64,000 nt of DNA from Chloroflexota bacterium. GTDB lineage: Bacteria > Chloroflexota > Anaerolineae > Promineifilales > Promineifilaceae. A model generated the notes under the pieces. That model did not search any database. It was given only the letters and a program-made list of their open reading frames with translations, and was not told the origin of the DNA. Both the position numbers and the translations under genes were made by a program. Positions 44,770 through 53,183 of the stretch are shown piece by piece. The stretch spans positions 1 through 64,000 of the forward strand of contig JACTMP010000057.1 in NCBI GenBank assembly GCA_014584575.1, given 5' to 3'. Each line of letters starts with the position of its first letter. Position 1 is the first letter of the stretch.

Positions 44770-45543
44770 CTAAATCATGTTTCGGGCGTTTGTGTACAAT
44801 TCGGTGGTATAGAGGATGGTGACACGGCCGTCCACCTGATACTCATCAAACAATTCGCGTAAAGCCACCAGCATCGGTTCATAGTGGGGATGTCCGGCCA
44901 ACGGCATCATCGAAGAAGAGAGAGTGCGCCCTTCCAGCCCGGCATAATCAAACTGTTGGACGTTCACAAACGTGCGATAGGCATAATGCTCGCCCAAAAT
45001 GAACTCCGGCCCGCGTTCGTGGCCGCCTTCGCGGCGCGGCCGTCCCGTGTCATCCCGCGCAAAATCCACCAGAATCCGCTCATATGCCTGCATAAAATCA
45101 GAGCCGTCTACATGGCGCGTGTTCCAGACCAGGGCGATGTGGCCGCCCGGTTTCAAGATGCGCTGCCATTCGGCGCGGGTGGGTTCAGGTGCAAACCAGT
45201 GGGCAGCCTGCCCGGCCACGATGAAATCCAGGCTGTGGTCGGGCAGGGTGGTGGCTTCGGCCGTGCCGTTGATGCTGGTGAAGTGGGGATAGTCGGCCAG
45301 AAACGTTTCCCCGGCGGCGCGCATCTCGGCGTTGGGTTCCACCCCATAGACGGGGTTGCCATTATCCAGGAAGAGGCGGGTGAGCAGGCCGGTGCCGGAG
45401 CCGATGTCGGCGACAACGGCCGTACCCGTTAACCCCCACTCATCACGCAGGTTGGCGAGGACGGCCGTAGGATAACCGGGCCGGTATTTAGCATAATGGG
45501 TCACCCGGTCAGAAAAACGTTGGGTCGGGGCATCATTAGACAT
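44770..45543 (-). CDS. Class I SAM-dependent methyltransferase
   Basis: 257 residues of the Methyltransf_11 type. RFSDRVTHYAKYRPGYP at the N-terminus is typical of small-molecule methyltransferases near UbiE-like families. Motif I VADIGSGTGLLT, motif II GVEPNAEMR and post-motif LDFIVAGQAAHWF are intact. The start at 45543 (MSNDAP) is chosen because the frame upstream is a hairpin repeat. Substrate unknown. It is convergent with the N-acetyltransferase and lies downstream of asnA on the same strand. Confidence 0.9.
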   Translation of the reverse strand: MSNDAPTQRFSDRVTHYAKYRPGYPTAVLANLRDEWGLTGTAVVADIGSGTGLLTRLFLDNGNPVYGVEPNAEMRAAGETFLADYPHFTSINGTAEATTLPDHSLDFIVAGQAAHWFAPEPTRAEWQRILKPGGHIALVWNTRHVDGSDFMQAYERILVDFARDDTGRPRREGGHERGPEFILGEHYAYRTFVNVQQFDYAGLEGRTLSSSMMPLAGHPHYEPMLVALRELFDEYQVDGRVTILYTTELYTNARNMI

Positions 45544-45553
45544 AGGGCGTGTT

Positions 45554-45586
45554 AGACATGCGATTTCTTCAAGAAATCGCATGTCT
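45554..45586. terminator. Perfect 16-bp hairpin
   Basis: AGACATGCGATTTCTT (45554-45569) and its complement (45571-45586) form a nearly loopless palindrome between asnA and the methyltransferase gene on the minus strand; probably the asnA transcript end. Confidence 0.6.
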
Positions 45587-45614
45587 GGTAGCCACTATTT
45601 TACTCTGCTCCCGC

Positions 45615-46745
45615 TTATTCCAACACAAAGATATTCTTCTTCGCCCCCATCTCCTTCAGAATCTTCGGCCAGACGGTGACACTGACTTCTCCCAGGTGGG
45701 CTTTGCGCAGCAGCAGCATGAGGGTGCGCGACTGCCCAATGCCGCCGCCAATGCTCAGCGGAATCTCGTCGTTCAAGATGGCTTTGTGGTAGGGCAGGTT
45801 CAAAAAGTGGAGCTGCCCGGTCATTTCTAGTTGTTGCACCAGGGTGCGTTTGTTGACGCGAATGCCCATGGAGGACAGTTCGTGGCGGCGGCGGGTAACG
45901 GGATTCCAAACCAGGATGTCGCCGTTTAAGCCGTGCATGGGACGGCCGTCGTCCGAGACTGTCGGCGTCACCCAATCATCATAGTCGGCGGCGCGCATTT
46001 CGTGTGGGTAGCCATCGCGCAGCGTCCAGCCAATGCCGTAAATGAAGACGGCGGGGAACTCTTGCAGCACGGCCGTTTCCCGCTGTTTGCGCGGCAGGTT
46101 GGGGAACATATCCAGAATATCCTCGGCGTGCAAAAAGGTCAGTTCATCGGGCAGGTCGGGGTAACAGTCATCGCGCAGTTTGGGGAAGAGGCCATGCACA
46201 TAACTTTCCGCGCCCTTGATCACCTTCCAGATTTTGGTGACAACGGCCGTCAGAAATTCCAGATTGCGCTGCTCTTCTGTGATGGTGCGTTCCCAATCCC
46301 ACTGGTCTACGTAGGCGCTGTGGTCGTGGTCCAGGAAATAATCCTTGCGCACGGCGCGCATGTCGGTGAGCAGCCCTTCACCCGGCTGCATGTCAAATTG
46401 TTTCAGCGCCATACGCTTCCACTTGGTCGCTGCCTGCACCACTTCGGCATCAATGGGGTGTTTGTCGTAATCGTTGCTGATGTGGAAACGCACCGGCGTG
46501 CGCGAGCCATCCCGATCCAGGTAATCATTGACGCCGCTGTCCACATCCACAATCAACGGCACCGTCACCATCATCAGGTTTAGCTCTTTACACAGGTTCT
46601 CTTCAATATATTGTTTGGCGGCGAATATCGCCTGTTGGGTCTCTTTGGGCGTCAGCAAGGAATGGTAATCATCCGGCAGAACGTGCCGCAAATCATCGTA
46701 ATTACCAATGCCCGGCCCGGCCAGGTCGGCAACTTTGTTGAGCAT
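45615..46745 (-). CDS. asnA: Aspartate-ammonia ligase (asparagine synthetase A)
   Basis: Makes asparagine from aspartate, ammonia and ATP. It has 376 residues, a little longer than the roughly 330 of Escherichia coli AsnA, and shows the class II tRNA-synthetase-like fold: FHISNDYDKHPIDAEVVQAATKWKR, GEGLLTDMRAVRKD, DHSAYVDQWDWE and the C-terminal SIGGGIGQSR ATP site. AAGGAGA ahead of the ATG supports the start. The leader region upstream holds hairpins but no T-box hallmark. It stands alone. Confidence 0.93.
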   Translation of the reverse strand: MLNKVADLAGPGIGNYDDLRHVLPDDYHSLLTPKETQQAIFAAKQYIEENLCKELNLMMVTVPLIVDVDSGVNDYLDRDGSRTPVRFHISNDYDKHPIDAEVVQAATKWKRMALKQFDMQPGEGLLTDMRAVRKDYFLDHDHSAYVDQWDWERTITEEQRNLEFLTAVVTKIWKVIKGAESYVHGLFPKLRDDCYPDLPDELTFLHAEDILDMFPNLPRKQRETAVLQEFPAVFIYGIGWTLRDGYPHEMRAADYDDWVTPTVSDDGRPMHGLNGDILVWNPVTRRRHELSSMGIRVNKRTLVQQLEMTGQLHFLNLPYHKAILNDEIPLSIGGGIGQSRTLMLLLRKAHLGEVSVTVWPKILKEMGAKKNIFVLE

Positions 46746-47197
46746 GATCTTTTCTCCTTGTCAAAATAGGGGATTTGGTAAGCAGGATGCACCTGGGGAG
46801 GGATGTGGATGCAGTCGCAGGAGACATCCGCTCATAGGTTAGACAGACACGGCCGTGACTGTCATGTATCAGTTGTCATCTGTTGCCGGGTAAAGTGTCA
46901 CTTATCCTGCATCGCAGGCCGCTGGCACTATGGTACTAATTTTCACCAACGGCCCGGTTTTTAATTTTCATCGTAACCTTGCCTGCCTATAAATGGGGTT
47001 GGGTCTTCAAGAACCTGGAACAAGGGTCACGCCAGACATATTGTTTTAACATCTTAACCACATTCAGGCATCATCATCATCACATTCTTGCCGCATCGCT
47101 GCCACATAGTGACGACATCATAGCCACATTGCTGCCCCATTCTGCACATCGCTGCCTCATTGCTGCCCTGTCTGTGCGTTTGCCCTCCAAGAAGAAG
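46746..47197. other. Gene-free gap upstream of asnA, with short repeats
   Basis: About 450 bases without a supported gene. It holds a palindrome built on the octamer (GACAGACACGGCCGTGACTG, near 46850) and, at about 47060-47170, a run of related roughly 10-base units (CATTGCTGCC and variants, several copies). A minus-strand mini-frame starting at 46971 encodes 11 residues including two Asn but has no terminator after it, so I do not call an attenuator. Confidence 0.5.
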
Positions 47198-47251
47198 GAG
47201 CTTAGGCGCCATTTGTCCTCTACATTCAGCCGGCATCTAAGCTCTTTTTTT
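47198..47251. terminator. Terminator-like hairpin after aroQ
   Basis: GAGCTTAG (47198-47205) pairs with CTAAGCTC (47237-47244), with inner GC pairing and a T7 run on the plus strand; on the minus strand CTTCTTCTT follows. It can serve in both directions and lies past the aroQ stop. Confidence 0.5.
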
Positions 47252-47294
47252 GTCTCCCAAATCTCCCAATCTCTTAATCTCCAATCTCCCGACC

Positions 47295-47750
47295 TCAAAA
47301 CTCACCCCCCCTCGCTGGCTGTAAATGGTCGAGCAGCGCCCGTAAACCCAACAAATAACTGCGCCAGCCAAAACCGGCAATTTGCCCCACACAGACGGGG
47401 GCAATGTATGAATGGTGGCGGAACGGTTCGCGGGCGTGGATGTTGGAGAGATGCACTTCTACGGCCGGCAGCCCCGCCCCGGCAATGGCGTCGCGGATGG
47501 CGACGCTGGTGTGCGTATACGCCCCAGGGTTGATGAGGATGCCCTGCGCCCACTCTCTGGCCTGGTGAATAGCGTCAATCAGCACCCCTTCGTGGTTGGA
47601 TTGGATAAACTGCAAGGTCGCGCCTTCTTGTTCTGCTAATACGGTCAGTTGTTGGTTGATGTCAGTTAGCGTATGACGGCCGTACACTTCTGGCTCTCTC
47701 GTCCCTAACAGATTAAGATTGGGGCCATGAATGATGAGTATGTTGCTCAT
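47295..47750 (-). CDS. aroQ: Type II 3-dehydroquinate dehydratase
   Basis: Third step of the shikimate pathway: 3-dehydroquinate to 3-dehydroshikimate. It has 151 residues, the standard size for the dodecameric type II enzyme. [17 protein letters not shown] carries the catalytic Arg18 and Tyr23; [20 protein letters not shown] and [18 protein letters not shown] give the substrate and histidine residues. It supplies the chorismate used by the AroH and Men genes further right, but is transcribed apart from them. Confidence 0.95.
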   Translation of the reverse strand: MSNILIIHGPNLNLLGTREPEVYGRHTLTDINQQLTVLAEQEGATLQFIQSNHEGVLIDAIHQAREWAQGILINPGAYTHTSVAIRDAIAGAGLPAVEVHLSNIHAREPFRHHSYIAPVCVGQIAGFGWRSYLLGLRALLDHLQPARGGEF

Positions 47751-47825
47751 TATTTTCTCCTTGTTGTAGGCTGATTTTCCGCATTGGGTGGCGATTTAAA
47801 AAATCGCGTTACAGTTAGAGATTAG

Positions 47826-49520
47826 GTGAAAATGGGGTTACGTGCAAACATCAGCAGGCGGGAATTGTTATGGGCGGTGGCGGTGGCGATGGCAACGGCC
47901 GTACTCACCCTGCTGCCCTATTGGTTGGGTGCTGTTACTGTGCCAGACGGCCGTGTCTACATGCACCTGATCATGAACCCCGAAGATTCGCTTACCTACT
48001 GGGCCAAGATGTGGCAGGGGGCGCAGGGGGCCTGGCTGTATACCATCCCCTTCACGCCCGAGCCACATCCCGGCGCGGCCATTGGCGTTTTTTACGTTTG
48101 GTTGGGGCAGGCGGGGCGGCTGACCGGGTTATCGCTAACGGCCGTCTGGCACATCTCACGTGTATTGGCGGCTTTTGTGTTGTTTGTGACCATATTTGGG
48201 TTTACGGCCGTGTTCCTGCCGGAACGCCTGACGCGCTGGACGGCTTATTTGCTGGCGCTGTTTGGCTCCGGCTTGGGCTGGCTCTTGTTTCTATCCGGCC
48301 AGGCATATTGGCTAGACGCCTTCCCCCTTGATTTCAAAGACCCCGGCGCGCACATCTTTTTCACCGGCCTCACCTATCCCCACATCGCCCTGGGCACGGC
48401 GCTCATCCTGTTTGACATGCTGGCGCTCAAAAGCATTGGCGATCAGGCGCTAGATGGGTCAGCAAGGAATCGCCGGATTTGGCTGATCGCGGCTCTGGCC
48501 GGATTGGGCAATTTGCTGTTAGGGATTGCTTACCCGTTTTTGCTGTACATTGTGATGGTCACGGCCGTACTCTATTTCCTCTATCTCCTCTTCAAATTGC
48601 GCCCCTTCGCCAGAAGGTCAATTCCGTGGGCTGCCGGTTTCCAGGCGGCGCTGCTCTTTCTCATCTCCGCGCCACTCTACCTCTACTTCTTTTACGTCTG
48701 GCAAAACAACGACATTTTCCGCATTTGGGATGCGCAGGCGGGCACACCGTCCCCACCCTGGCCCCATTATCTGGTGGGCTTTGGCGTCATGTTGGCATTG
48801 GCGGGACTGGTGGTCTGGAAACGGCCGTCTACCCGCCCCCATTTTGCCATCCTCTGGTGTTGGATTGGCGCGGTGGTCTTGTTGATTTATGCCCCGCTTG
48901 GCCCACAGCGCCGCTTTATTCAAGGGGTGCATGTGGCCTTTGCTGTGCTGGCCGCTGCCGGGTTGGTGGATGTATTGCTGCCCCGTTTACAGAAGGCCCG
49001 CTTCTGGCAACGGTTGGTTGCCAACCCCCGCTACACCACGCCCAAACTCAACCGCTTCATCGTCGCCCTGTTTCTGCTGGGGATGAGCCTGTCTAATCTC
49101 CTGCTGTTGGCTGACGTTTCCCGCATTGCGGCGCTGACACAGCCGGACCCACTTTTCCGCCCGGTGGATGAATTGGCAGCGGTTGAATGGCTGCGGGCGC
49201 AAGAAGACGGCCGTGCCGTCATTTTAGGCGATTACCAGACCGGCAACCTGGTGGCCGCTTACACCGGTCAACCGGTGATATTGGGGCATTGGGCGGAAAC
49301 GGCGGATTATGAGGGCAAGGTCACGGCCGTCGCCCAATTCTTTGACGCCGCCACCCCTGATACCCAACGGCAGGCCCTCCTCCAGCAATTCAACGTTCGC
49401 TACCTCTGGTTTGGCCCCCGCGAACAAGCATTGGGCCAATTTCAGCCAGATGTCGTTTCCTACCTGACGGCCGTCTACCAAAACGACACCATCACCCTCT
49501 ACGCCGTTACCACCAATTGA
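47826..49520 (+). CDS. Polytopic membrane protein, possible GT-C-like
   Basis: 564 residues with about 10 to 12 membrane spans. I do not recognise a specific family. The first loop (NPEDSLTYWAKMWQGAQGAWLY) and the large extracytoplasmic C-terminal part (about 440-564) resemble GT-C glycosyltransferase-like or mannosyltransferase-like proteins, but the catalytic acidic loop is not certain. A GTG at 47826 has AGAG at better spacing than the ATG at 47832. It is followed by the maoC-menC pair with 69 bases between. Confidence 0.6.
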   Translation: MKMGLRANISRRELLWAVAVAMATAVLTLLPYWLGAVTVPDGRVYMHLIMNPEDSLTYWAKMWQGAQGAWLYTIPFTPEPHPGAAIGVFYVWLGQAGRLTGLSLTAVWHISRVLAAFVLFVTIFGFTAVFLPERLTRWTAYLLALFGSGLGWLLFLSGQAYWLDAFPLDFKDPGAHIFFTGLTYPHIALGTALILFDMLALKSIGDQALDGSARNRRIWLIAALAGLGNLLLGIAYPFLLYIVMVTAVLYFLYLLFKLRPFARRSIPWAAGFQAALLFLISAPLYLYFFYVWQNNDIFRIWDAQAGTPSPPWPHYLVGFGVMLALAGLVVWKRPSTRPHFAILWCWIGAVVLLIYAPLGPQRRFIQGVHVAFAVLAAAGLVDVLLPRLQKARFWQRLVANPRYTTPKLNRFIVALFLLGMSLSNLLLLADVSRIAALTQPDPLFRPVDELAAVEWLRAQEDGRAVILGDYQTGNLVAAYTGQPVILGHWAETADYEGKVTAVAQFFDAATPDTQRQALLQQFNVRYLWFGPREQALGQFQPDVVSYLTAVYQNDTITLYAVTTN

Positions 49521-49589
49521 TGCTATACTCAATGCGCTCGGCTCTAAGCAGCGCCGCTGAAAAAAAACATAGTTTCATCAGGAGAAAAC

Positions 49590-50057
49590 ATGTCCCAAGC
49601 AGATGCACTCAGCACCTTACAGGCCCAGGTTGGGCAAGAAGTTCTTGTCAGCGATTGGCTGACCGTTACTCAGGCAATGGTCAACACCTTTGCCGACGCT
49701 ACGCTGGATCACCAATGGATTCACGTGGATGTAGACCGCGCCAACGCCGAGTCACCCTTTGGCGGCCCTATCGCCCATGGTTTCCTCACCCTTTCGCTAA
49801 TCCCTTATCTGACGGGCGAAGTAGACCCGGAAAAACCGCGTTACGAAGGACTCAAAATGGGCATTAACTACGGCGTCAATAAAGTTCGGTTCCCCAACCC
49901 CGTGCACGTGGGGTCGCGGGTGCGGGCGCATGTGACGCTGCAAAGTGTGGAAGAAGCCAAAGGCGCGCTGCAACTGATCAACGTCATCACCATCGAAATT
50001 GAAGGCGTGAATAAACCCGGCTGCGTGGCGGAGATGGTGTCGCTGCTTTATTTTTAA
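49590..50057 (+). CDS. MaoC family hotdog-fold dehydratase
   Basis: 155 residues, the size of single-hotdog MaoC-like (R)-specific enoyl-CoA hydratases. The hydratase motif is clear: FADATLDHQWIHVD with Asp40 and His45, then GPIAHGFLTLSL. It probably hydrates an enoyl thioester, or acts as a related thioester enzyme. AGGAGA ahead of the ATG. It ends two bases before menC begins, so the two are co-transcribed; a menaquinone side role is possible but not shown. Confidence 0.9.
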   Translation: MSQADALSTLQAQVGQEVLVSDWLTVTQAMVNTFADATLDHQWIHVDVDRANAESPFGGPIAHGFLTLSLIPYLTGEVDPEKPRYEGLKMGINYGVNKVRFPNPVHVGSRVRAHVTLQSVEEAKGALQLINVITIEIEGVNKPGCVAEMVSLLYF

Positions 50058-50059
50058 TC

Positions 50060-51184
50060 ATGATCATTGAACAAATAGACCTCTACGCCATCTCCATGCC
50101 CCTGGTCAGCCCGTTTAAGACCAGCTTTGGCACCCAGCAGCAGCGCGACTGCCTGATTCTGGCGCTGCACAGCGAAGGGCTGACCGGTTGGGGCGAATGT
50201 GTGGCTACCAACGACCCCGGTTACAGTTATGAAACGGCCGTGACCGCCTGGCACATCTTGTCTGACTTCCTCATCCCGGCCGTGTTGGGGCAGGATTTGC
50301 AAGAGCCGGAGCAAATGCGCGGCTGGCTGCGCCATGTGCGCGGCCATCCGCTGGCCAAAGCCACGCTGGATCAGGCCGCCTGGGATTTGACCGCCCAACG
50401 AGACGGCCTCTCTTTTGCCCAAAAATTGGCCGCCCCTTACCCGGAGGGGCCACGCAGCCGCGTAGAAGTGGGCGTCAGCATTGGGATGCAGCCGACGATG
50501 GCGCAGACGATGGAGGTGATCGCCCGGCATTTGGGAGAGGGTTACGGCCGTATCAAACTCAAAATCAAACCCGGCCACGACCTGGAACTGGCCCGCCTGG
50601 CGCGGAAAACATTCCCCCACACCCGCATCATGCTGGACGCCAATTCCGCCTACACCCTGGCCGACGCCCCGCTCTTCCAGGCCATGGACGACCTGAACCT
50701 GTTGATGATCGAGCAGCCATTGGGCTATGAAGACATCTACCAACATAGCAAGCTGCATCCGCAAATCAAAAGCCCGCTCTGCCTGGATGAATCCATCCAC
50801 TCCACCGCCGACGCCCAATTTGCCATCGAGATCAATGCCTGCGACATCATCAACATCAAACCCTCCCGCGTCGGCGGCTGGATGACGGCGCGCGAAATTC
50901 ACGACGTGTGCCGGGCGGCGGGCATCGGTATTTGGGTGGGCGGCATGTTAGAGACGGGCATTGGCCGGGCGGCGCAGTTGGCGCTGGCGGCGCTGCCGGG
51001 CATCTCCCTGCCCGGCGACATTTCCGCCACCAGCCGTTATTACCACCAGGACATTGCCACCCACTTTTACCTGAACGCCGAAGACAGCACCATCACCGTA
51101 CCCACCGGCCCCGGCTTGGGCATTGAAGTAGATATGGAGCGGTTGACGGCCGTGACCCAACAAAGAAGAATGTTTAGAGATTGA
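50060..51184 (+). CDS. menC: o-Succinylbenzoate synthase
   Basis: Enolase-superfamily enzyme that dehydrates SHCHC to o-succinylbenzoate in menaquinone synthesis. It has 374 residues, with the catalytic KLKIKPG lysine pair, metal ligands in MLDANSAY, IEQPLGYED and LDESI, and the second-side lysine in NIKPSR, then GGMLETGIGR. This set matches the MenC/N-succinylamino-acid racemase group; some members racemise amino acids instead, and the men genes at 53-56 kb favour MenC. It overlaps none but abuts maoC. Confidence 0.85.
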   Translation: MIIEQIDLYAISMPLVSPFKTSFGTQQQRDCLILALHSEGLTGWGECVATNDPGYSYETAVTAWHILSDFLIPAVLGQDLQEPEQMRGWLRHVRGHPLAKATLDQAAWDLTAQRDGLSFAQKLAAPYPEGPRSRVEVGVSIGMQPTMAQTMEVIARHLGEGYGRIKLKIKPGHDLELARLARKTFPHTRIMLDANSAYTLADAPLFQAMDDLNLLMIEQPLGYEDIYQHSKLHPQIKSPLCLDESIHSTADAQFAIEINACDIINIKPSRVGGWMTAREIHDVCRAAGIGIWVGGMLETGIGRAAQLALAALPGISLPGDISATSRYYHQDIATHFYLNAEDSTITVPTGPGLGIEVDMERLTAVTQQRRMFRD

Positions 51185-51243
51185 GAGATTAGGAGATTGA
51201 GAGACTAAAAAATCTCCTGATCTCTCAATCTCTCAATCTCCTA
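51178..51243. repeat. GAGATTGAGA-unit palindrome
   Basis: Units of GATTGAGAGATTAGGAGATT are faced by TCTCTCAATCTCTCAATCTC, forming a long hairpin between menC and proC. Same family at 57093-57160 and 60470-60525. Confidence 0.75.
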
Positions 51244-51258
51244 CAGACCGAGGTTCCC

Positions 51259-52098
51259 ATGTTTGCAGACAAAACCATCGCCTTTATCGGCAGCGGCATT
51301 ATGGGTGAAGCCATGATTCGCGGCTTGCTGACCAAAAACAGCATCAGTGCCGACCGCATCATCGCGTCTGATCCCTGGCAGCCGCGCCTGGAGCAGTTGA
51401 AAGCCCAATACGCCATTCAAACCACCAAAGACAATCGGGAAGCGGCCGAAGCCGGGCAGATCATCGTGCTTTCCATCAAGCCGCAATCAATACCTTTGGT
51501 GCTGCCAGAGATTCGCGGCCATCTGCGCAGCCGCGATTTGCTGCTCTCCATCATCGCCGGGGTGCCTATTCGCAAACTGGCCGATGGCGCGGCGCACGCC
51601 GCCGTCGTCCGTTCTATGCCCAATACCCCGGCGCAAATCGGCCAGGGCATCACCGTCTGGACAGCCACCCGCGAAGTGACCGATGAACACAAAGAGCAGG
51701 CGCGGGAAATCCTCGGTTCACTGGGCAAAGAGATATTTGTGGACGAAGAAGAGTACCTGGACATGGCGACAGCGCTCAGCGGCTCCGGCCCTGGCTATAT
51801 CTTTTTATTCATGGAGGCGCTGATTGACGCCGGCGTTCACATGGGGTTTTCGCGGCGAGTGGCGGAGGAGTTGGTTTTTCAGACCATTCTCGGCTCGGTG
51901 GAATATGCCGCCCAATCGGGTAAACATGTGGCTGAACTGCGTAACCAGGTCACGTCGCCGGGCGGCACGACGGCGGCGGCGTTGTATCACATGGAAAAAG
52001 GTGGCCTGCGCACTGTCATCAGCCGGGGCATCTGGGCTGCCTACCAGCGTTCGATTGAGTTGGGACGGGGGAAGTCGGATAAGGGGCCGGAATTGTAG
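51259..52098 (+). CDS. proC: Pyrroline-5-carboxylate reductase
   Basis: Last step of proline synthesis: pyrroline-5-carboxylate to proline with NAD(P)H. It has 279 residues, normal length. The N-terminal FIGSGIMGEAMIRGLL is the Rossmann motif; VRSMPNTPAQIGQGITV and ALSGSGPGYIFLFMEALIDAGV are hallmarks of ProC, and TSPGGTTAAALYHMEKGGL is the C-terminal signature. No other proline gene is nearby. It is separated from menC by a repeat palindrome. Confidence 0.95.
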   Translation: MFADKTIAFIGSGIMGEAMIRGLLTKNSISADRIIASDPWQPRLEQLKAQYAIQTTKDNREAAEAGQIIVLSIKPQSIPLVLPEIRGHLRSRDLLLSIIAGVPIRKLADGAAHAAVVRSMPNTPAQIGQGITVWTATREVTDEHKEQAREILGSLGKEIFVDEEEYLDMATALSGSGPGYIFLFMEALIDAGVHMGFSRRVAEELVFQTILGSVEYAAQSGKHVAELRNQVTSPGGTTAAALYHMEKGGLRTVISRGIWAAYQRSIELGRGKSDKGPEL

Positions 52099-52130
52099 TT
52101 GGAAGTCCGATTTCGGACTTCCAACTACAA
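52093..52130. terminator. Perfect 18-bp hairpin between convergent genes
   Basis: Arms 52093-52110 and 52113-52130 are exact complements (TTGTAGTTGGAAGTCCGA and reverse), with almost no loop. It overlaps the proC stop and the end of the small membrane gene, so it can end both transcripts. Confidence 0.75.
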
Positions 52131-52445
52131 CTGCATCATCGCTTCTTCATGCCAGCGGGAGACCATGTTCATGCCAATGAAGGGGCCGAGCCAGCCGCAA
52201 GGCATAACCAGCAAGGCCAGCCAACCGATGGGACCGCTTTGCAGATAACGATGGGGGGCAAGCAGGGCATCGCTGGCATCCACACCGGCGGCGATGGTCA
52301 GTTGAACAAAGAGGGATTGGGTGACAAACAGGACGAGGAAGGTGATGATAGTCACGGCCGTGCGCTCGCGCCAACTCTGTAGCCGCCACAAACTCAAACC
52401 AATGATGATGACAAAAGACCAGAATGTCATATACAAGAATGGCAT
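52125..52445 (-). CDS. Small membrane protein, unknown
   Basis: 106 residues with about three hydrophobic segments (FVIIIGLSLW near 10-20, AVTIITFLVLFVTQ near 30-44, GWLALLVMPCGWLGPFIGM near 72-92). No family recognised. The C-terminus (EEAMMQL) runs into the hairpin shared with proC. An AGGTGCG-like site ahead of the ATG supports it as a real gene. No informative neighbour. Confidence 0.6.
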   Translation of the reverse strand: MPFLYMTFWSFVIIIGLSLWRLQSWRERTAVTIITFLVLFVTQSLFVQLTIAAGVDASDALLAPHRYLQSGPIGWLALLVMPCGWLGPFIGMNMVSRWHEEAMMQL

Positions 52446-52651
52446 ATCGCACCTCCTACGGAATTAAGAATTATGATTGATGAATGATGAGTTGTGAGTT
52501 GCGGTGAATGTAGTCAGGATAATGGAGGGGGCGGTTATTTTCTTGACGGTGTGGCTACGGCCGTTTCACGTTTCCCCCATCATTTACATGTCTGCCAAAC
52601 GTTGTCCGGCGGTTATTTGTTCCCCCATAGAGAAATGGTGCTATAGTTGTG

Positions 52652-52690
52652 TTCAGGTGTGGCGTACTTGGGAAGTGCGTCGCACCTGAA
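52652..52690 (+). promoter_or_regulatory. Stem-loop in the 5' leader of bcp
   Basis: TTCAGGTG (52652-52659) pairs with CACCTGAA (52683-52690), with inner partial pairing around ACTTGGGAAGT. It sits 25 bases ahead of the ribosome-binding site AAGGAG of bcp, so it may control translation or mRNA life. Confidence 0.45.
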
Positions 52691-52715
52691 TATCTAAAAA
52701 TTAAGGAGAAACAAC

Positions 52716-53180
52716 ATGCTCAATGTAGGTGATATGGCCCCTGATTTTGAATTGCTGAACGATGAGGGCAACCCGGTGAAATTGTCTGACTACCGGGGAC
52801 AACAGGTGGTCTTGTTCTTTTACCCCAAAGCGGATACTCCCGGCTGTACCAAACAGGCGTGTGGCTTCCGCGACAATTATCCTATTATTGAAGCTGCCGG
52901 GGCCACTATTTTTGGCCTCAGCCCGGACAAGCCGAAAGACCTGGCCAAATGGCGCGCCAAAATGGGTTTCCCCTATCACTTATTGGCCGACCCGGATCAT
53001 GTGGTGGCCGATGCGTATGATGTGTGGGGCGAAAAGTCGTTCATGGGCAAACAGTACATGGGTGTTATCCGCAGCCATTTTGTGGTAGGGCCAGACGGCC
53101 GTGTTGCCGACATCCAGTACAACGTCAAACCGGAAGACAGCGTTTCCAGAGCAATAGACTTTATTGGTCAGGGTGTGTAA
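52716..53180 (+). CDS. bcp: Thioredoxin-dependent thiol peroxidase
   Basis: BCP/PrxQ-type peroxiredoxin that reduces hydrogen peroxide and alkyl peroxides with thioredoxin. It has 154 residues, standard. The peroxidatic Cys44 lies in DTPGCTKQACGFRD and Cys49 is the nearby resolving cysteine. Good AAGGAG site. The stop is three bases ahead of the menD start, so the two genes are co-transcribed, an unusual pairing. Confidence 0.95.
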   Translation: MLNVGDMAPDFELLNDEGNPVKLSDYRGQQVVLFFYPKADTPGCTKQACGFRDNYPIIEAAGATIFGLSPDKPKDLAKWRAKMGFPYHLLADPDHVVADAYDVWGEKSFMGKQYMGVIRSHFVVGPDGRVADIQYNVKPEDSVSRAIDFIGQGV

Positions 53181-53183
53181 AGG

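Noticed and set aside
46746-46971. Asn-leader attenuator ahead of asnA
   Set aside because: A minus-strand 11-residue frame has two Asn, but they are not adjacent, no terminator with a T run follows, and no good promoter is visible.
46746-46990. T-box riboswitch ahead of asnA
   Set aside because: No recognisable T-box sequence (AGGGTGGNACCGCG-like) or terminator/antiterminator pair is visible in the leader.
46979-47533. Plus-strand frame of 184 codons
   Set aside because: It crosses the short-repeat region, the terminator and the reverse side of aroQ, with low-complexity His/Ser/Pro-rich sequence and no motif.
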